Source: Caldilineaceae bacterium
GTDB lineage: Bacteria > Chloroflexota > Anaerolineae > Caldilineales > Caldilineaceae
Assembly: GCA_958295845.1 (NCBI GenBank)
Contig: OY282376.1
Span: forward strand, 4,477,022-4,541,021
DNA length: 64,000 nt
Reading direction: 5' to 3'
In this document: positions 1 through 9,025 of the stretch, one piece after another
Numbering within the stretch: position 1 is the stretch's first letter
How the letters are laid out: the number at the start of each line of letters is the position of its first letter
Made by a program: the position numbers and the translations under genes
The notes under the pieces: model-generated
Seen by the model: the letters and a program-made list of their open reading frames with translations, nothing else
Database searches by the model: none
Told to the model about the DNA's origin: nothing

Positions 1-2
1 TG

Positions 3-1259
3 GCGCAGGCCGAATTGTCCCCGACCGACATCCAAGGGATCGGTGTTACCGGACAGCAGCACGGCGTTGCCCTGATTGGGCCGGATGCTGCGCCGGCCGG
101 ACCCGCCATCACGTGGCAGGACTTGCGCGTGCAGGAGCCGCTCCCCGGTTCTGATAGGCCGGTACTGGACAGGTTCATCTCGGCTGCGGGAGGCCGCGAG
201 GCCTTTCGTAATACCGGCTGCTTGCCTGCGGCGGGGTTTCTTGGACCCAGCCTCTACTGGCTCAGATTACGAGATGCTCTGCCCGATCCCCCAGTGACTG
301 CCTGCTTTGTCCCGGATGCGGTGGTCTCTTTCCTGACCGGAGCGACGGTCGTTTGCGAACCGACGCTGGCAGCCAGCTCGGGGATCTTTGACATCCGCGC
401 GAACTGTTGGGATACGACGTTGCTGGAGCGGTTGGCGCTGCCGGAGCGGCTCTTCCCGCGGATCGGGGACGCCGGCGATGTGGTGGGAGGTCTGCGCCCA
501 GAGGTGGCTGATTCCATCGGGCTGGCGGCGGGAACGCCGGTGACGGTGGCGCTGGGGGACAACCAGGCCAGTTTCATCGGCAGTGCGCCGGAGCCGGGGC
601 GAAGTCTGCTCCTGAACGTTGGAACGGGCGGCCAGATTTCTGCCCGCACGGTCAGTTTTCATTTCATTCCTGGGTTGGAAAACCGTCCCTTCCCCAGTGG
701 ACAGTATCTGCTGATAGGGGGAGGGCTGTTTGGGGGTCGTTCCTATGCCTACTTGCTGCGCTTCTTCCAACAGGTGGGCGCCGGGTTCCTTGACACTGAA
801 GTGCCGGACGATCTTTACGAACGAATGACGGAACTTGCGGCGACGGTCCCGGCCGGGAGCGATGGGCTGCGCTGTGAACCTTTCTTCACCGGCAGCCGCA
901 CCGACCCGGGGTTGCGGGCCTCGTTCAGTGGGCTTTCACCGGACAACTTCACGCCGGCCCACTTTGTGCGCGCGTTGCTGGAGGGGATGGCGGAAGGCTT
1001 TTTCACTTTTTTCGAACAGATGGAGCCGGTGGTGGGAGCGCCGCCGTTGCTGGTGGGTGCGGGCAACGGTGTCCGCCAGAACCGGCTGTTGGCCCAGATC
1101 CTGGCGCGTCGTTTCGGGAAGACGCTGCTGATTCCAAGCCATGCGGAAGAGGCGGCGGTGGGGGCGGCGGTGGCGGCGTCAGTCGGCCTGGGAATCTTTG
1201 GCGATCTGGAGACGGCCGCGGCTGCGCTGCTTGACTACGCGGACACAGTCGAACCGTAA
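3..1259 (+). CDS. FGGY-family carbohydrate kinase, sedoheptulokinase-like (5' end outside window)
   Basis: This is the C-terminal part of an FGGY sugar kinase; the frame is open to the window edge, so the true start lies upstream and the TTG near base 15 is internal. Visible family signatures are an IGVTGQQHGV motif near the start, a GDNQASFIGS segment, a VGTGGQ phosphate/ATP-binding turn, and near the C terminus a GAGNGVRQN adenosine-type motif followed by HAEEAAVGAA. The QQHGV and GDNQAS forms resemble sedoheptulokinases more than xylulokinases, which would make sedoheptulose 7-phosphate for the pentose phosphate pathway. That substrate is inferred from motif resemblance only. The next gene converges from the opposite strand. 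Confidence 0.8.
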   Translation, partial: AQAELSPTDIQGIGVTGQQHGVALIGPDAAPAGPAITWQDLRVQEPLPGSDRPVLDRFISAAGGREAFRNTGCLPAAGFLGPSLYWLRLRDALPDPPVTACFVPDAVVSFLTGATVVCEPTLAASSGIFDIRANCWDTTLLERLALPERLFPRIGDAGDVVGGLRPEVADSIGLAAGTPVTVALGDNQASFIGSAPEPGRSLLLNVGTGGQISARTVSFHFIPGLENRPFPSGQYLLIGGGLFGGRSYAYLLRFFQQVGAGFLDTEVPDDLYERMTELAATVPAGSDGLRCEPFFTGSRTDPGLRASFSGLSPDNFTPAHFVRALLEGMAEGFFTFFEQMEPVVGAPPLLVGAGNGVRQNRLLAQILARRFGKTLLIPSHAEEAAVGAAVAASVGLGIFGDLETAAAALLDYADTVEP

Positions 1260-1260
1260 C

Positions 1261-1290
1261 AAGAAAAAACCGGGGCCGCGCGGCCCCGGT
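1261..1290 (-). terminator. Rho-independent terminator of proBA
   Basis: A 10-bp GC stem (ACCGGGGCCG / CGGCCCCGGT, 1269-1290) is followed on the minus strand by a run of six T (complement of the A run at 1263-1268). It lies 23 bases past the proA stop. On the plus strand the hairpin lacks a T run, so it would serve the kinase gene less well. Confidence 0.8.
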
Positions 1291-1312
1291 CGATTGAATG
1301 ATCGCCTGAGCG

Positions 1313-2659
1313 TTACTCTCGTACCTGCATATCGCCGAGCACAATCCACTTGTATGTGGTCAGCTCTTCCAGCCCCATTGGTCCGCGCGCGTGGAGTTTC
1401 TGCGTGCTAATTGCGACTTCGGCGCCGAGGCCAAATTCGCCGCCGTCGTTGAAGCGGGTGCTGGCGTTGACGAAAACGGCTGAGGAGTTGACGGCATCGA
1501 CAAAGCGCTGGGCGTTGTTCCAGTCCTGGGTGAGGATGCCGTCGGAGTGGTCCTGGCTGTGCTCTTGGATGTGCGCGACGGCCTCGTCGAGCGAGTCGAC
1601 CAGTTTAACGCCGAGGATCAGTGTCATCCACTCGGTGTCCCAGTCGTCGGGCCCGGCGGGGATGACTGTTGCTCCGCGGTCTGTGAGGAATGGCATGGCG
1701 TCGGGTGTCGCGCGTATCTCGACACCGCACTCTGCCATGCGTTGCGCCAGTTTGGGCAGAAACTCGGGCGCGATCTGGCGATTGACGAGAAGCGTATCAA
1801 GGGCGTTGCAGACGGATGGACGCTGGGTGCGGGCGTTGACGATGACGTCCATTCCCCTTTCCTGATCGGCGGTGATATCGACGTAGTAGTGGCAGATGCC
1901 GATGCCGCCGGTGATGACAGGGATGGTGCTCTGTTCGCGGCAGAGGCGGTGGAGACTGTTGCCACCTCTGGGGATGAGCATATCAACGTAGTTGTCCATG
2001 CGAAGGAACTGGGAGACCAGGGCTCTGTCGGGGTTGCCGATGTATTGGATGGCCTCGCTGGGAAGTCCCTGGGCTTGCAGCGCGCCGACGATCACGGAGA
2101 CAAGTGCCAAGTTGCTGCGCAGGGTCTCTTTGCCGCCGCGCAGGATGACGGCGTTGCCGGTCTTGAGGCTGAGGACGGCGATATCGATTGTGGTGTTGGG
2201 GCGGGCTTCGTAAATGACCCCCAATACGCCGATGGGAATGCGGCGCCGGCTGAGGCGCAGACCGTTGGGCAGCAGGCGGCTTTCGAGCTCGGCGCCGACC
2301 GGGTCTGGGAGGGCAGCTACTTTGCGCGTGTCGTCGGCCAGCCCTCGCATCCGTTCCGGTGTCAGCTGCAGACGGTCCAGCAGGGCGTCGCTGAGACCAT
2401 TGGCGCGGCCGTCGGCGATGTCGAGTTCGTTTTGCGCCAGGACCTCTGCGCTGCGTTCTTCCAAGGCGTCTGCGATGGCGTGAAGCGCCTCATTTTTGCG
2501 CGTTGAGGACAGCCCGGCCAGTTTGCGGCTCGCCTGGCGGGCGGCCTTTCCCATCGCCTCGATGTCTACCGGTTGCCCTGCGGGCTGAGAAGATTTGTTG
2601 CGGGAAGGTTGCCCTGTAGTTTCTTCGATCGTGTCTGGTTGCTTGACAACTATAGTCAT
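1313..2659 (-). CDS. proA: Gamma-glutamyl phosphate reductase
   Basis: This enzyme of the aldehyde dehydrogenase superfamily reduces gamma-glutamyl phosphate with NADPH to glutamate semialdehyde, the second step of proline synthesis in the cytosol. The 448-residue length is slightly above the usual 415-420 because of a Ser/Gln-rich N-terminal extension of about 30 residues. Family signatures include IPIGVLGVIYEARPN, RGGKETLRSN and the C-terminal VNASTRFNDGGEFGLGAEVAIST block. It starts 16 bases after the proB stop, so the two form an operon. A later start near the MGKAARQ segment would give the usual length, so the N terminus is the least certain part. Confidence 0.95.
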   Translation of the reverse strand: MTIVVKQPDTIEETTGQPSRNKSSQPAGQPVDIEAMGKAARQASRKLAGLSSTRKNEALHAIADALEERSAEVLAQNELDIADGRANGLSDALLDRLQLTPERMRGLADDTRKVAALPDPVGAELESRLLPNGLRLSRRRIPIGVLGVIYEARPNTTIDIAVLSLKTGNAVILRGGKETLRSNLALVSVIVGALQAQGLPSEAIQYIGNPDRALVSQFLRMDNYVDMLIPRGGNSLHRLCREQSTIPVITGGIGICHYYVDITADQERGMDVIVNARTQRPSVCNALDTLLVNRQIAPEFLPKLAQRMAECGVEIRATPDAMPFLTDRGATVIPAGPDDWDTEWMTLILGVKLVDSLDEAVAHIQEHSQDHSDGILTQDWNNAQRFVDAVNSSAVFVNASTRFNDGGEFGLGAEVAISTQKLHARGPMGLEELTTYKWIVLGDMQVRE

Positions 2660-2675
2660 TAATTTCCTCTCAATC

Positions 2676-3779
2676 TTACTCCAAGAGTATCAAGTCATTG
2701 CGGTGAAGCGCGACCGGCCCGTAGCCATAGCCGAGCCGTTGGCTTATCTCGTGCGACTGGCAGCCGCGAATTCGTTTGAGGTCAGCGCTACTGTAGCGTG
2801 TGATGCCGCGTGCCAAGTTCGGTCCGTCTTTCTCCATGACATAGACGGCGTCGCCGCGTTCGAATTCGCCTTCCACCGCTGTGATGCCTACGGGAAGAAG
2901 GCTGTTGCCGTGATGGCGCAGGGCTTTGGCCGCGCCGGCATCCACGAAGAGACGACCCGAAGGCGCGGGGCCGGCCAGAATCCAACGTTTACGGTTTTCC
3001 AGCGGCGCTGCCTGTGCTGGAAAGCGTGTGCCCACGGGCTGACCGGAGACGACGCGTAAGATCACATCGGGGGCGCTGCCGTCGGCGATGACGACGTCGG
3101 TGCCGGCGCGGCAGGCGATTTCGGCGGCCTGCAGCTTGGTGTTCATGCCGCCGATGCCAAGGCTGGAGTGTGTGTTTCCGGCGAGAGCGCGCAGGGAGTC
3201 GTCGATCGTTTGGACTTCTGGAATCAGCTTGGCGTCGGGATTGGTGCGAGGGTCGGCGGTAAAGAGGCCGGCCTGGTCGGTCAACATGAGAAGCAGGTCA
3301 GCGTCGGTGAGCACGGCCACCAGCGCTGAGAGGTTGTCATTGTCGCCGACCTTTATTTCCTCTACAACCACGGCGTCATTTTCGTTCACGACCGGGACGA
3401 TACGGTGCTTGAGGAGGGCGCTGAACGTGTCGCGAGCGTTGAGAAATCGCTGGCGGTTTTCGGTGTCGGCCCTGGTCAGCAGGATCTGCCCGACATGGAT
3501 GCCATAGATTTCGAAGAACCTTTCCCACATGAGCATCAGGCGGCTCTGGCCGACTGCGGCAAGCATCTGGCGGCTGGAGAGTGTATCTGGCAGCTCGGGG
3601 AATCGCAGGCGCGCCCGTCCGGCGGCTTGCGCGCCGGAGGAGCAGACGATCAACTCTTTTTCCTGATGATGGAGTGCCGCGATCTGGCGGGTCAATTCCA
3701 CCATCTGGGGCTGGTTGAGAAAACGGGTACCCTTGGTGAGTACACCGGTGCCCAACTTGACGATGATTTTGCGATACAT
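2676..3779 (-). CDS. proB: Glutamate 5-kinase with PUA domain
   Basis: It phosphorylates glutamate with ATP to give gamma-glutamyl phosphate, the first and normally proline-inhibited step of proline synthesis. The amino acid kinase domain fills roughly residues 1-260 (KLGTGVLT at the N terminus, then NENDAV and VGDNDNLSA, GIGGMNTKL). A PUA domain follows from about 275 to 367 (GRLFVDAGAAKAL ... VEGEFERGDAV). The 367-residue length is typical for the PUA-containing form. It lies directly upstream of proA on the same strand. Confidence 0.95.
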   Translation of the reverse strand: MYRKIIVKLGTGVLTKGTRFLNQPQMVELTRQIAALHHQEKELIVCSSGAQAAGRARLRFPELPDTLSSRQMLAAVGQSRLMLMWERFFEIYGIHVGQILLTRADTENRQRFLNARDTFSALLKHRIVPVVNENDAVVVEEIKVGDNDNLSALVAVLTDADLLLMLTDQAGLFTADPRTNPDAKLIPEVQTIDDSLRALAGNTHSSLGIGGMNTKLQAAEIACRAGTDVVIADGSAPDVILRVVSGQPVGTRFPAQAAPLENRKRWILAGPAPSGRLFVDAGAAKALRHHGNSLLPVGITAVEGEFERGDAVYVMEKDGPNLARGITRYSSADLKRIRGCQSHEISQRLGYGYGPVALHRNDLILLE

Positions 3780-4098
3780 CCCAAACGCCCTGCTGTAAAT
3801 GGGGACCCGTTCGGCGGTACGCAGGTTGCCGAATGGCGTTCCCAGTTTCCTGAAAATGCGCTACCAGTATAATGCAGTGGGGAAGGATTGGGCAATGATC
3901 TGACTGGAGTGGGTGCATCCCAGACTCGGGGTAGGGACGGTCCGGAGGGGAGATTATGCCAAAGGCGGCTGGGGTTGTTTGCCGGCTTTGGGAGAAGCAA
4001 AAGGCAAGCGCCAGGCTTGGATTTAACGGGGGGACCGTTGATCAGGCTGGCGAGGGCAGGCACAAGGCCTGCCCCTACAGGAGCGTTCTTGGGGGCAT

Positions 4099-4210
4099 AC
4101 TGTTGGCTAGACACCTTGCTGGGGAAGAATGAGCACGTTGGCTAGCAAGGGCGGGGCGTTGCGGGGGCGCAGCCCCCGCACAAGGGAGGGCCGAAGGCCC
4201 GGACGCCCAA
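4099..4210 (+). repeat. REP-like dispersed element, copy C1
   Basis: About 112 bases beginning TGTTGGCTAG, with a second GTTGGCTAGC about 35 bases on. It then has two hairpins: an 8-bp perfect stem GCGGGGGC/GCCCCCGC and a short GGGCC-GAA-GGCCC stem. Near-identical copies occur at 26372-26448 and 36782-36897, with a diverged piece at 38291-38365. Confidence 0.75.
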
Positions 4211-4358
4211 ATGCAAGGAGAGAGTGAAGAGGAGAGAGGAGAGAGTGAGGCAGGTTGGTCTGCCGGAGATTGGAACTGAACGCGGCCTGGTTGCAGCAGA
4301 AGGCATTTGCGAGTTCACCCCCGTTTTGGGTTGTACCTGTGAAATGTACCCGTTTTTG

Positions 4359-4386
4359 TTGAGTTTTTTGCCTGTGCTAAGATAGT
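4359..4386 (+). promoter_or_regulatory. Possible sigma70-type promoter for the 1073-residue protein gene
   Basis: TTGAGT at 4359-4364 and GATAGT at 4381-4386 with a 16-base spacer. If used, it leaves a leader of more than 300 bases before the start codon at 4717. Prediction from sequence only. Confidence 0.35.
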
Positions 4387-4716
4387 TAGTGGACTGCGTG
4401 TGCCAAGCAGGAAGGTGCACCCCTTGCCCGGTTGCAGAGTTACTGCATCTGGCGCGATAGCGTTATGGCCGGGTTCGCCTGCTGCCGGTACCGGCAATAC
4501 TGACGGTTCGCGGCAGCCCGGTGAGGCGGCGACGGGCGATAGAGACAGTTTCCCCGAACTCAACAGCGTGCCGCAAAGAGCAGTAGATTGACAGATGCCT
4601 GGTCGCTTGGGCATGTGGTGATGAAGCGACCGCTGCGATAGGGCAGATACCAGAAGACAGGATTCACGTTCAATACGCCGCCGGCCGAGTGCGGCGCAGA
4701 ATGGAGGAAAACGTAA

Positions 4717-7700
4717 ATGGGAAGGTCATCTTTCGATTATGATGAGCCGCTCCGACCTGAGTCGAGACCGGCCTCCAGGCTGCGAAAGTTTGCCACGGCC
4801 ATTCTTTCGCTGGTCCTGATTCCCGTGCTGATCGTTGCGGCCTTGCTATTGCCGCCGATCAGTCTGCTTGAGCGGATCCAGGGCCTGGATTCAACGACGA
4901 TTGACAGGAACGGCGGTTCGCTCATGGACCCGGACGGGACGACGATCATATTTCCTCCGGAAGGTGTAGTTGACTCGTTTCGCGTCAGCCTTGAGAGCAT
5001 TCCCCGAGCAGAGTTTTTGAACGGGAGTGCGGGAGAGGCGTGGATGACCGCGCTGAATGCGCTGGCCGCCGCGGGTCTGGAAGCCAAGAGCCCGATCTAC
5101 CAGGTGGATGTGCAGGGAGGAAGCCTGGAGCAGAGCATCGTGCGGATTCCGATTCCCAACGACAGCCAGCCGTACGAAACGCTGGAACTGTACAGCTGGG
5201 ACGGGGACAGTTGGGAATTTGTGCCCAGTGCCGTTCTGGCAGTGGAAGACAAGATTGAAGCCCGCGTTGGCGGCCCGCCGCCTGCCAATTTTGTGGTGAT
5301 GCAGACTGGCGCGCCACCGGCACGTGTGGGGACCAACATCGGGATAGGCGAGATGGCTCCAGCCAGTCTGGCAAACGCTGCCATTACAACGCTTGCCGTC
5401 GGGGGCTACTACCTGCGTGGAGACGGCGCGCTGGATATATCGCGTACGAATATCCCGGCCGGAAACTATGCGATCGTGCCGGTCCTGCGCAACTGGCAGG
5501 GGGGCGAAGCGCCGCGCAGTGACTTGCTTCACAACATGCTGGTGCAACCCGGCCAGATGCAGAATCAGTTGGACGCCGTGGCCAACTTGCTAACCCAGTA
5601 CAGTTTTCCGGGGGTGATCGTCGATTATCGCGGCATGGAAGCAGTTATGGCGGGGGATGAGGCGTTCACCAGTTTCATTGAACGGCTGGCCGAGCGTTTG
5701 CACGCGCCTGACATGAATCGCTGGCTGGCGGTTCGGGTAGAGTCGCCCCAGCAGATGTCGGCGGTGGAGTGGAACACGCGCGGCTACGACTGGAAGGCGC
5801 TGGGCAGCGCCGCTGACCGCGTTCTTGTTCCGGCACCGGACGACCCGGCGGCGTATCAGCTGGGGGGGCAGATGAACGCACTGCTGGCCTACGCCACAGA
5901 CCAGATCGACCGGCGCAAGGTGCAGGTGGAACTGCCGGGCCTATCGGTGGAATGGAGCGGAAACCAGTTGTGGCTCAAGGGTTTTCAGCAGTCTCTGCAA
6001 CCACTGGTCGCTCAGGTCCGATTGGGGGGAGAAGATGGTGTTGTTCTTCCCGGCGCCGATATTGAGGTGGCGGCGGTCAACCCGCGTATCACCCGCCCTT
6101 TGACGTGGGATGATGCGATTGGGGCCTATGTGTATGCGTACACGGACGACCAGCAGTTGGAGCGGATGGTTGCGGTCGGGAACAGCAGCAGTTTTGCGCG
6201 CAAGCTCAACCTGCTGGAACGGTTTGATGTGACCCAAGTGATGGTGCGTGATGTGGATTCCGGGGATGTGGATCCGGACTTGTGGGAGGTGGCGCGCCAG
6301 TTTCAGACGGGTGGAGGCGTGAATACGGCGCCGGCGATGCTGAAGGTAGCATTCAAAATATTCCACCCTGACGGGGGCGTGTTGGAGGAGGTAACGGTCC
6401 CGATTGAGAATCCGGTATATACGTTCATGGCGCCGCCGGGCGATGGGGACATTCAGGTCGAAGCGCAGGTCGTGCAGATAACAAATCTGGGTAGCATGCA
6501 GGCGGCCAGCCCGCAGAACACGGTAGCGATGAGCTTGGCAACGCCGACGCCGGTTGCAACGGCTACGCCCGTACCGACGCCGACACCTGAAGTTTCGAGG
6601 CTGGTCAGTACGCAGAACACAAACGTGCGCGAGGGGCCGGGCACTAATTATGACATTTTGAGCCAGCTCAGCGCGGGTCAGCCCTATCTCATTTTTGGAA
6701 AGAACGAGGCGGGAGATTGGTGGCAGATCGATATTGGCAATGGCGCTAAGGGTTGGGTGTTTGCTGAGCTGACGACCGCCAGCGGTCCTCTGAACACGAT
6801 CGAGGTGATTACCGATATCCCGGCCCCACCTGCCGCCGCGCCCGCAGCAGCGGCGCCGGCGGCCGCTGGGGGCGGCAACTTCGGTTACGGTGTGCAGGCG
6901 CATATGGTGCACAATAATTATGCCGGCCAGGTCATGCAGAAGACGCGCGAGATGGGCTTTGGCTGGGTTAAGCAGCAGATCGAATGGAAAGTTTTCGAGA
7001 ATAACCAGGGCCAGTATGACTGGGGCTCGATGCAGGGGATCATTGATGCGGCCAACAACGCGGGCATCAGTTTGCTGTTTAGTGTTGTGAACGCTCCGCC
7101 CTGGGCGCGCGAAGGAGGATTTGAGCCGAATGTAGGTGGTCCTCCGGCGGACCCGAATACGTTTGCCAGGTTCCTGGGAGCGATGGCGGGCAAGTATTGC
7201 GGCACCTCGCTGAAGGCGATTGAGGTCTGGAACGAGCAGAACCTGCATTACGAGTGGGGCAACCTGCCTTTGGATCCGGCCAAGTATGTGGCGCTGCTGA
7301 GACCGGCCTACACGGAGATCAAGAGGGCGTGCCCGTCGATGCTGGTGATCAGCGGCGCGCTGACGCCGGCGGCCAGCAACGGCGCACCGCAGAGCAGGGG
7401 CGGCATCGCGGCGATGGATGATTTCGAGTACCTGGAGAAGATGTTCCAGGCCGGGCTGAACAGTTATGCGGACGGCATCGGCGCCCATCCCAGCGGCTAC
7501 AACGTGCCGCCGTCCTACACATGGCAGCAGGGTTGTGAGGCGATCCAGATCCACGGCAATAGCGGTTTCAACGGGGCGTGCGACAGCCCGCACCACTCGT
7601 GGAGTTTCCGGAGCACGATGGAGGGCTATCGAAACATCGCGGTCAAGTACGGGGCGGCCAATAAGCTGATTTGGCCGACCGAGTTTGGCTGGGCAGCGGG

Positions 7701-7938
7701 CGGCGCGTTTGACCCTCGATATGGGTATGCGAACGACAACGACTACAATGAGCAGGCGGCCTGGACTGTCGAGGCCTATCAGATGATGAAGCGATGGGGT
7801 TGGGTGGGTCCGGCGATACTTTGGAATCTGAACTTCCGCGTCGTGGCTGACGGTACGGAGAAGGCGCAGTGGGGGATAGTGAGAAATGATTGGAGCAACC
7901 TGCCGGTCTTCAATGCGCTGCGTGATATGCCGAAGTAG
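4717..7938 (+). CDS. Membrane-anchored SH3b / glycoside hydrolase clan A-like protein
   Basis: This 1073-residue envelope protein has one hydrophobic segment near residues 25-50 and no clear cleavage site, so it is probably anchored. Residues about 230-450 look like a TIM-barrel, glycosidase-type domain. A bacterial SH3 domain lies at about 626-690 (NVREGPGTNYD ... GDWWQIDIGNGAKGWV), followed by an Ala/Pro linker. The C-terminal part, from about 722, resembles clan GH-A enzymes of the GH5/GH39 type. E840 in WNEQN is the likely acid/base and E989 in PTEFGW the likely nucleophile. A good ribosome site (GGAGGA) supports the ATG at 4717. The substrate is unknown; a role on cell-wall or environmental polysaccharide is inferred. 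Confidence 0.75.
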   Translation: MGRSSFDYDEPLRPESRPASRLRKFATAILSLVLIPVLIVAALLLPPISLLERIQGLDSTTIDRNGGSLMDPDGTTIIFPPEGVVDSFRVSLESIPRAEFLNGSAGEAWMTALNALAAAGLEAKSPIYQVDVQGGSLEQSIVRIPIPNDSQPYETLELYSWDGDSWEFVPSAVLAVEDKIEARVGGPPPANFVVMQTGAPPARVGTNIGIGEMAPASLANAAITTLAVGGYYLRGDGALDISRTNIPAGNYAIVPVLRNWQGGEAPRSDLLHNMLVQPGQMQNQLDAVANLLTQYSFPGVIVDYRGMEAVMAGDEAFTSFIERLAERLHAPDMNRWLAVRVESPQQMSAVEWNTRGYDWKALGSAADRVLVPAPDDPAAYQLGGQMNALLAYATDQIDRRKVQVELPGLSVEWSGNQLWLKGFQQSLQPLVAQVRLGGEDGVVLPGADIEVAAVNPRITRPLTWDDAIGAYVYAYTDDQQLERMVAVGNSSSFARKLNLLERFDVTQVMVRDVDSGDVDPDLWEVARQFQTGGGVNTAPAMLKVAFKIFHPDGGVLEEVTVPIENPVYTFMAPPGDGDIQVEAQVVQITNLGSMQAASPQNTVAMSLATPTPVATATPVPTPTPEVSRLVSTQNTNVREGPGTNYDILSQLSAGQPYLIFGKNEAGDWWQIDIGNGAKGWVFAELTTASGPLNTIEVITDIPAPPAAAPAAAAPAAAGGGNFGYGVQAHMVHNNYAGQVMQKTREMGFGWVKQQIEWKVFENNQGQYDWGSMQGIIDAANNAGISLLFSVVNAPPWAREGGFEPNVGGPPADPNTFARFLGAMAGKYCGTSLKAIEVWNEQNLHYEWGNLPLDPAKYVALLRPAYTEIKRACPSMLVISGALTPAASNGAPQSRGGIAAMDDFEYLEKMFQAGLNSYADGIGAHPSGYNVPPSYTWQQGCEAIQIHGNSGFNGACDSPHHSWSFRSTMEGYRNIAVKYGAANKLIWPTEFGWAAGGAFDPRYGYANDNDYNEQAAWTVEAYQMMKRWGWVGPAILWNLNFRVVADGTEKAQWGIVRNDWSNLPVFNALRDMPK

Positions 7939-7973
7939 GGTGCCTAAGATGAATTTCTGCAGGTCGTAGCTCT

Positions 7974-8795
7974 GTGCTGGTTCGCTTTCAGTCCCATCAA
8001 GTTCTCGGCCGACTCTTGCATTTGTCCCTGGCGCCGGTAGAGATAACGGTCCATACAGAGATAGATCTGCTGGGAGAGTCTCCTAAAGCCGACATCCTGC
8101 TTCTGCGCCGAGAGGGGGAAGAGTGGAACGCAGCGCAAAGAGCCCGTTTGCCTGATGGCGTACGTGACAGCGCAGCTGGACATGTCTTGTTGGAGTTCAA
8201 GTATACGGCGTCGACAAACGAGAACGCGCTTGCTCAAGCCGTCGCTTATGACCACTTCTACCGGCAGGCGCAGAGATTGCCCGAAGAGCATGTGCTCACT
8301 GTGGTGCTAAGCGCTAGAACGCCGCGGAAGGCGCGACTGGCAGAATGGGGATATAGGGAACTGCAAGATGGTGTCTATCGCAGCCCTTTGCCGCTGTTGC
8401 GGCGAGTCTGGTTGCTGGTCTTGAACGAATTGCCGCCCAGTCCGCATAACGCATATGTTAAACTCTTTGCGAGCCGGGAACAGGAACGGGAGGCTGCATT
8501 TGCTGCGCTGGGTCCGCCAATTGCATCCGAATCGCCCCCTCTACAAGACTATGTTGTGGGCCTGCAGCGGACGCTGGAACTGAAGGGAGAGAGCGGTATG
8601 GCCGAGATATTGACCCCAGACAAGATAATGGAAATGGGCCACGAGATGCGTCAGCGAATCCTTGAGACTGCTACTCCGGAAGAGAGGCTGGTGGGCTTGA
8701 CGAAAGCCGAACGGCGGCGACTCCTGAGGTTACTTCAGGAAGAAGAAGGAAATCCATCCGGAGAAGAGGCGAACAGTAGAGGGGAAACTGCATAA
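7974..8795 (+). CDS. Uncharacterised protein with a possible PD-(D/E)XK nuclease-like core
   Basis: 273 residues starting at a GTG. The N-terminal half has a pattern of D in an ADILLL strand followed by LLEFKY, which resembles the D...ExK arrangement of PD-(D/E)XK nuclease-like proteins such as the Rpn/YhgA group. The C-terminal third is charged and helical (GLTKAERRRLLRLLQEEE). I do not recognise a specific family, and the nuclease-like assignment is inference. It begins 36 bases after the preceding gene with no clear Shine-Dalgarno sequence. Confidence 0.6.
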   Translation: MLVRFQSHQVLGRLLHLSLAPVEITVHTEIDLLGESPKADILLLRREGEEWNAAQRARLPDGVRDSAAGHVLLEFKYTASTNENALAQAVAYDHFYRQAQRLPEEHVLTVVLSARTPRKARLAEWGYRELQDGVYRSPLPLLRRVWLLVLNELPPSPHNAYVKLFASREQEREAAFAALGPPIASESPPLQDYVVGLQRTLELKGESGMAEILTPDKIMEMGHEMRQRILETATPEERLVGLTKAERRRLLRLLQEEEGNPSGEEANSRGETA

Positions 8796-9025
8796 CTTGC
8801 TCAAAGAAATGCACCCGGGAATTGTGGGATGCTCACGACCGACCAGATCGTGTTGTGCGAACTGGCTCATGACAAACTCGGTAAAACCTAGATCTGCGCT
8901 TAGTCTAAGGTTGAGTCGCAAAAAGAGGCGGCATTACGGGTGCAGTTCTTCAGCAGGTCACCAAGTTGGCCCTCATTGACGGCTTCCAGGACTAGCTAAG
9001 AGACGGCGACCTGGAGGGAAGGACT

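Larger units (their letters stand above)
3780..4716. other. Long intergenic region between proB and the SH3/glycosidase gene
   Basis: No convincing gene is visible in these 937 bases; open frames here lack family features. It holds a C-family repeat (4099-4210), a possible promoter (4359-4386) and a long structured leader of the downstream gene. Confidence 0.6.

Noticed and set aside
5941..7596. 551-codon minus-strand open frame
   Set aside because: It is the antisense of the SH3/glycosidase gene; its Arg/His-rich product has no domain signature.
8796..9025. Short open frame 8797-8979 and nearby coding-like words
   Set aside because: No ribosome site, Ser/Arg-rich product and several stops in the more gene-like frame; at most a decayed fragment.
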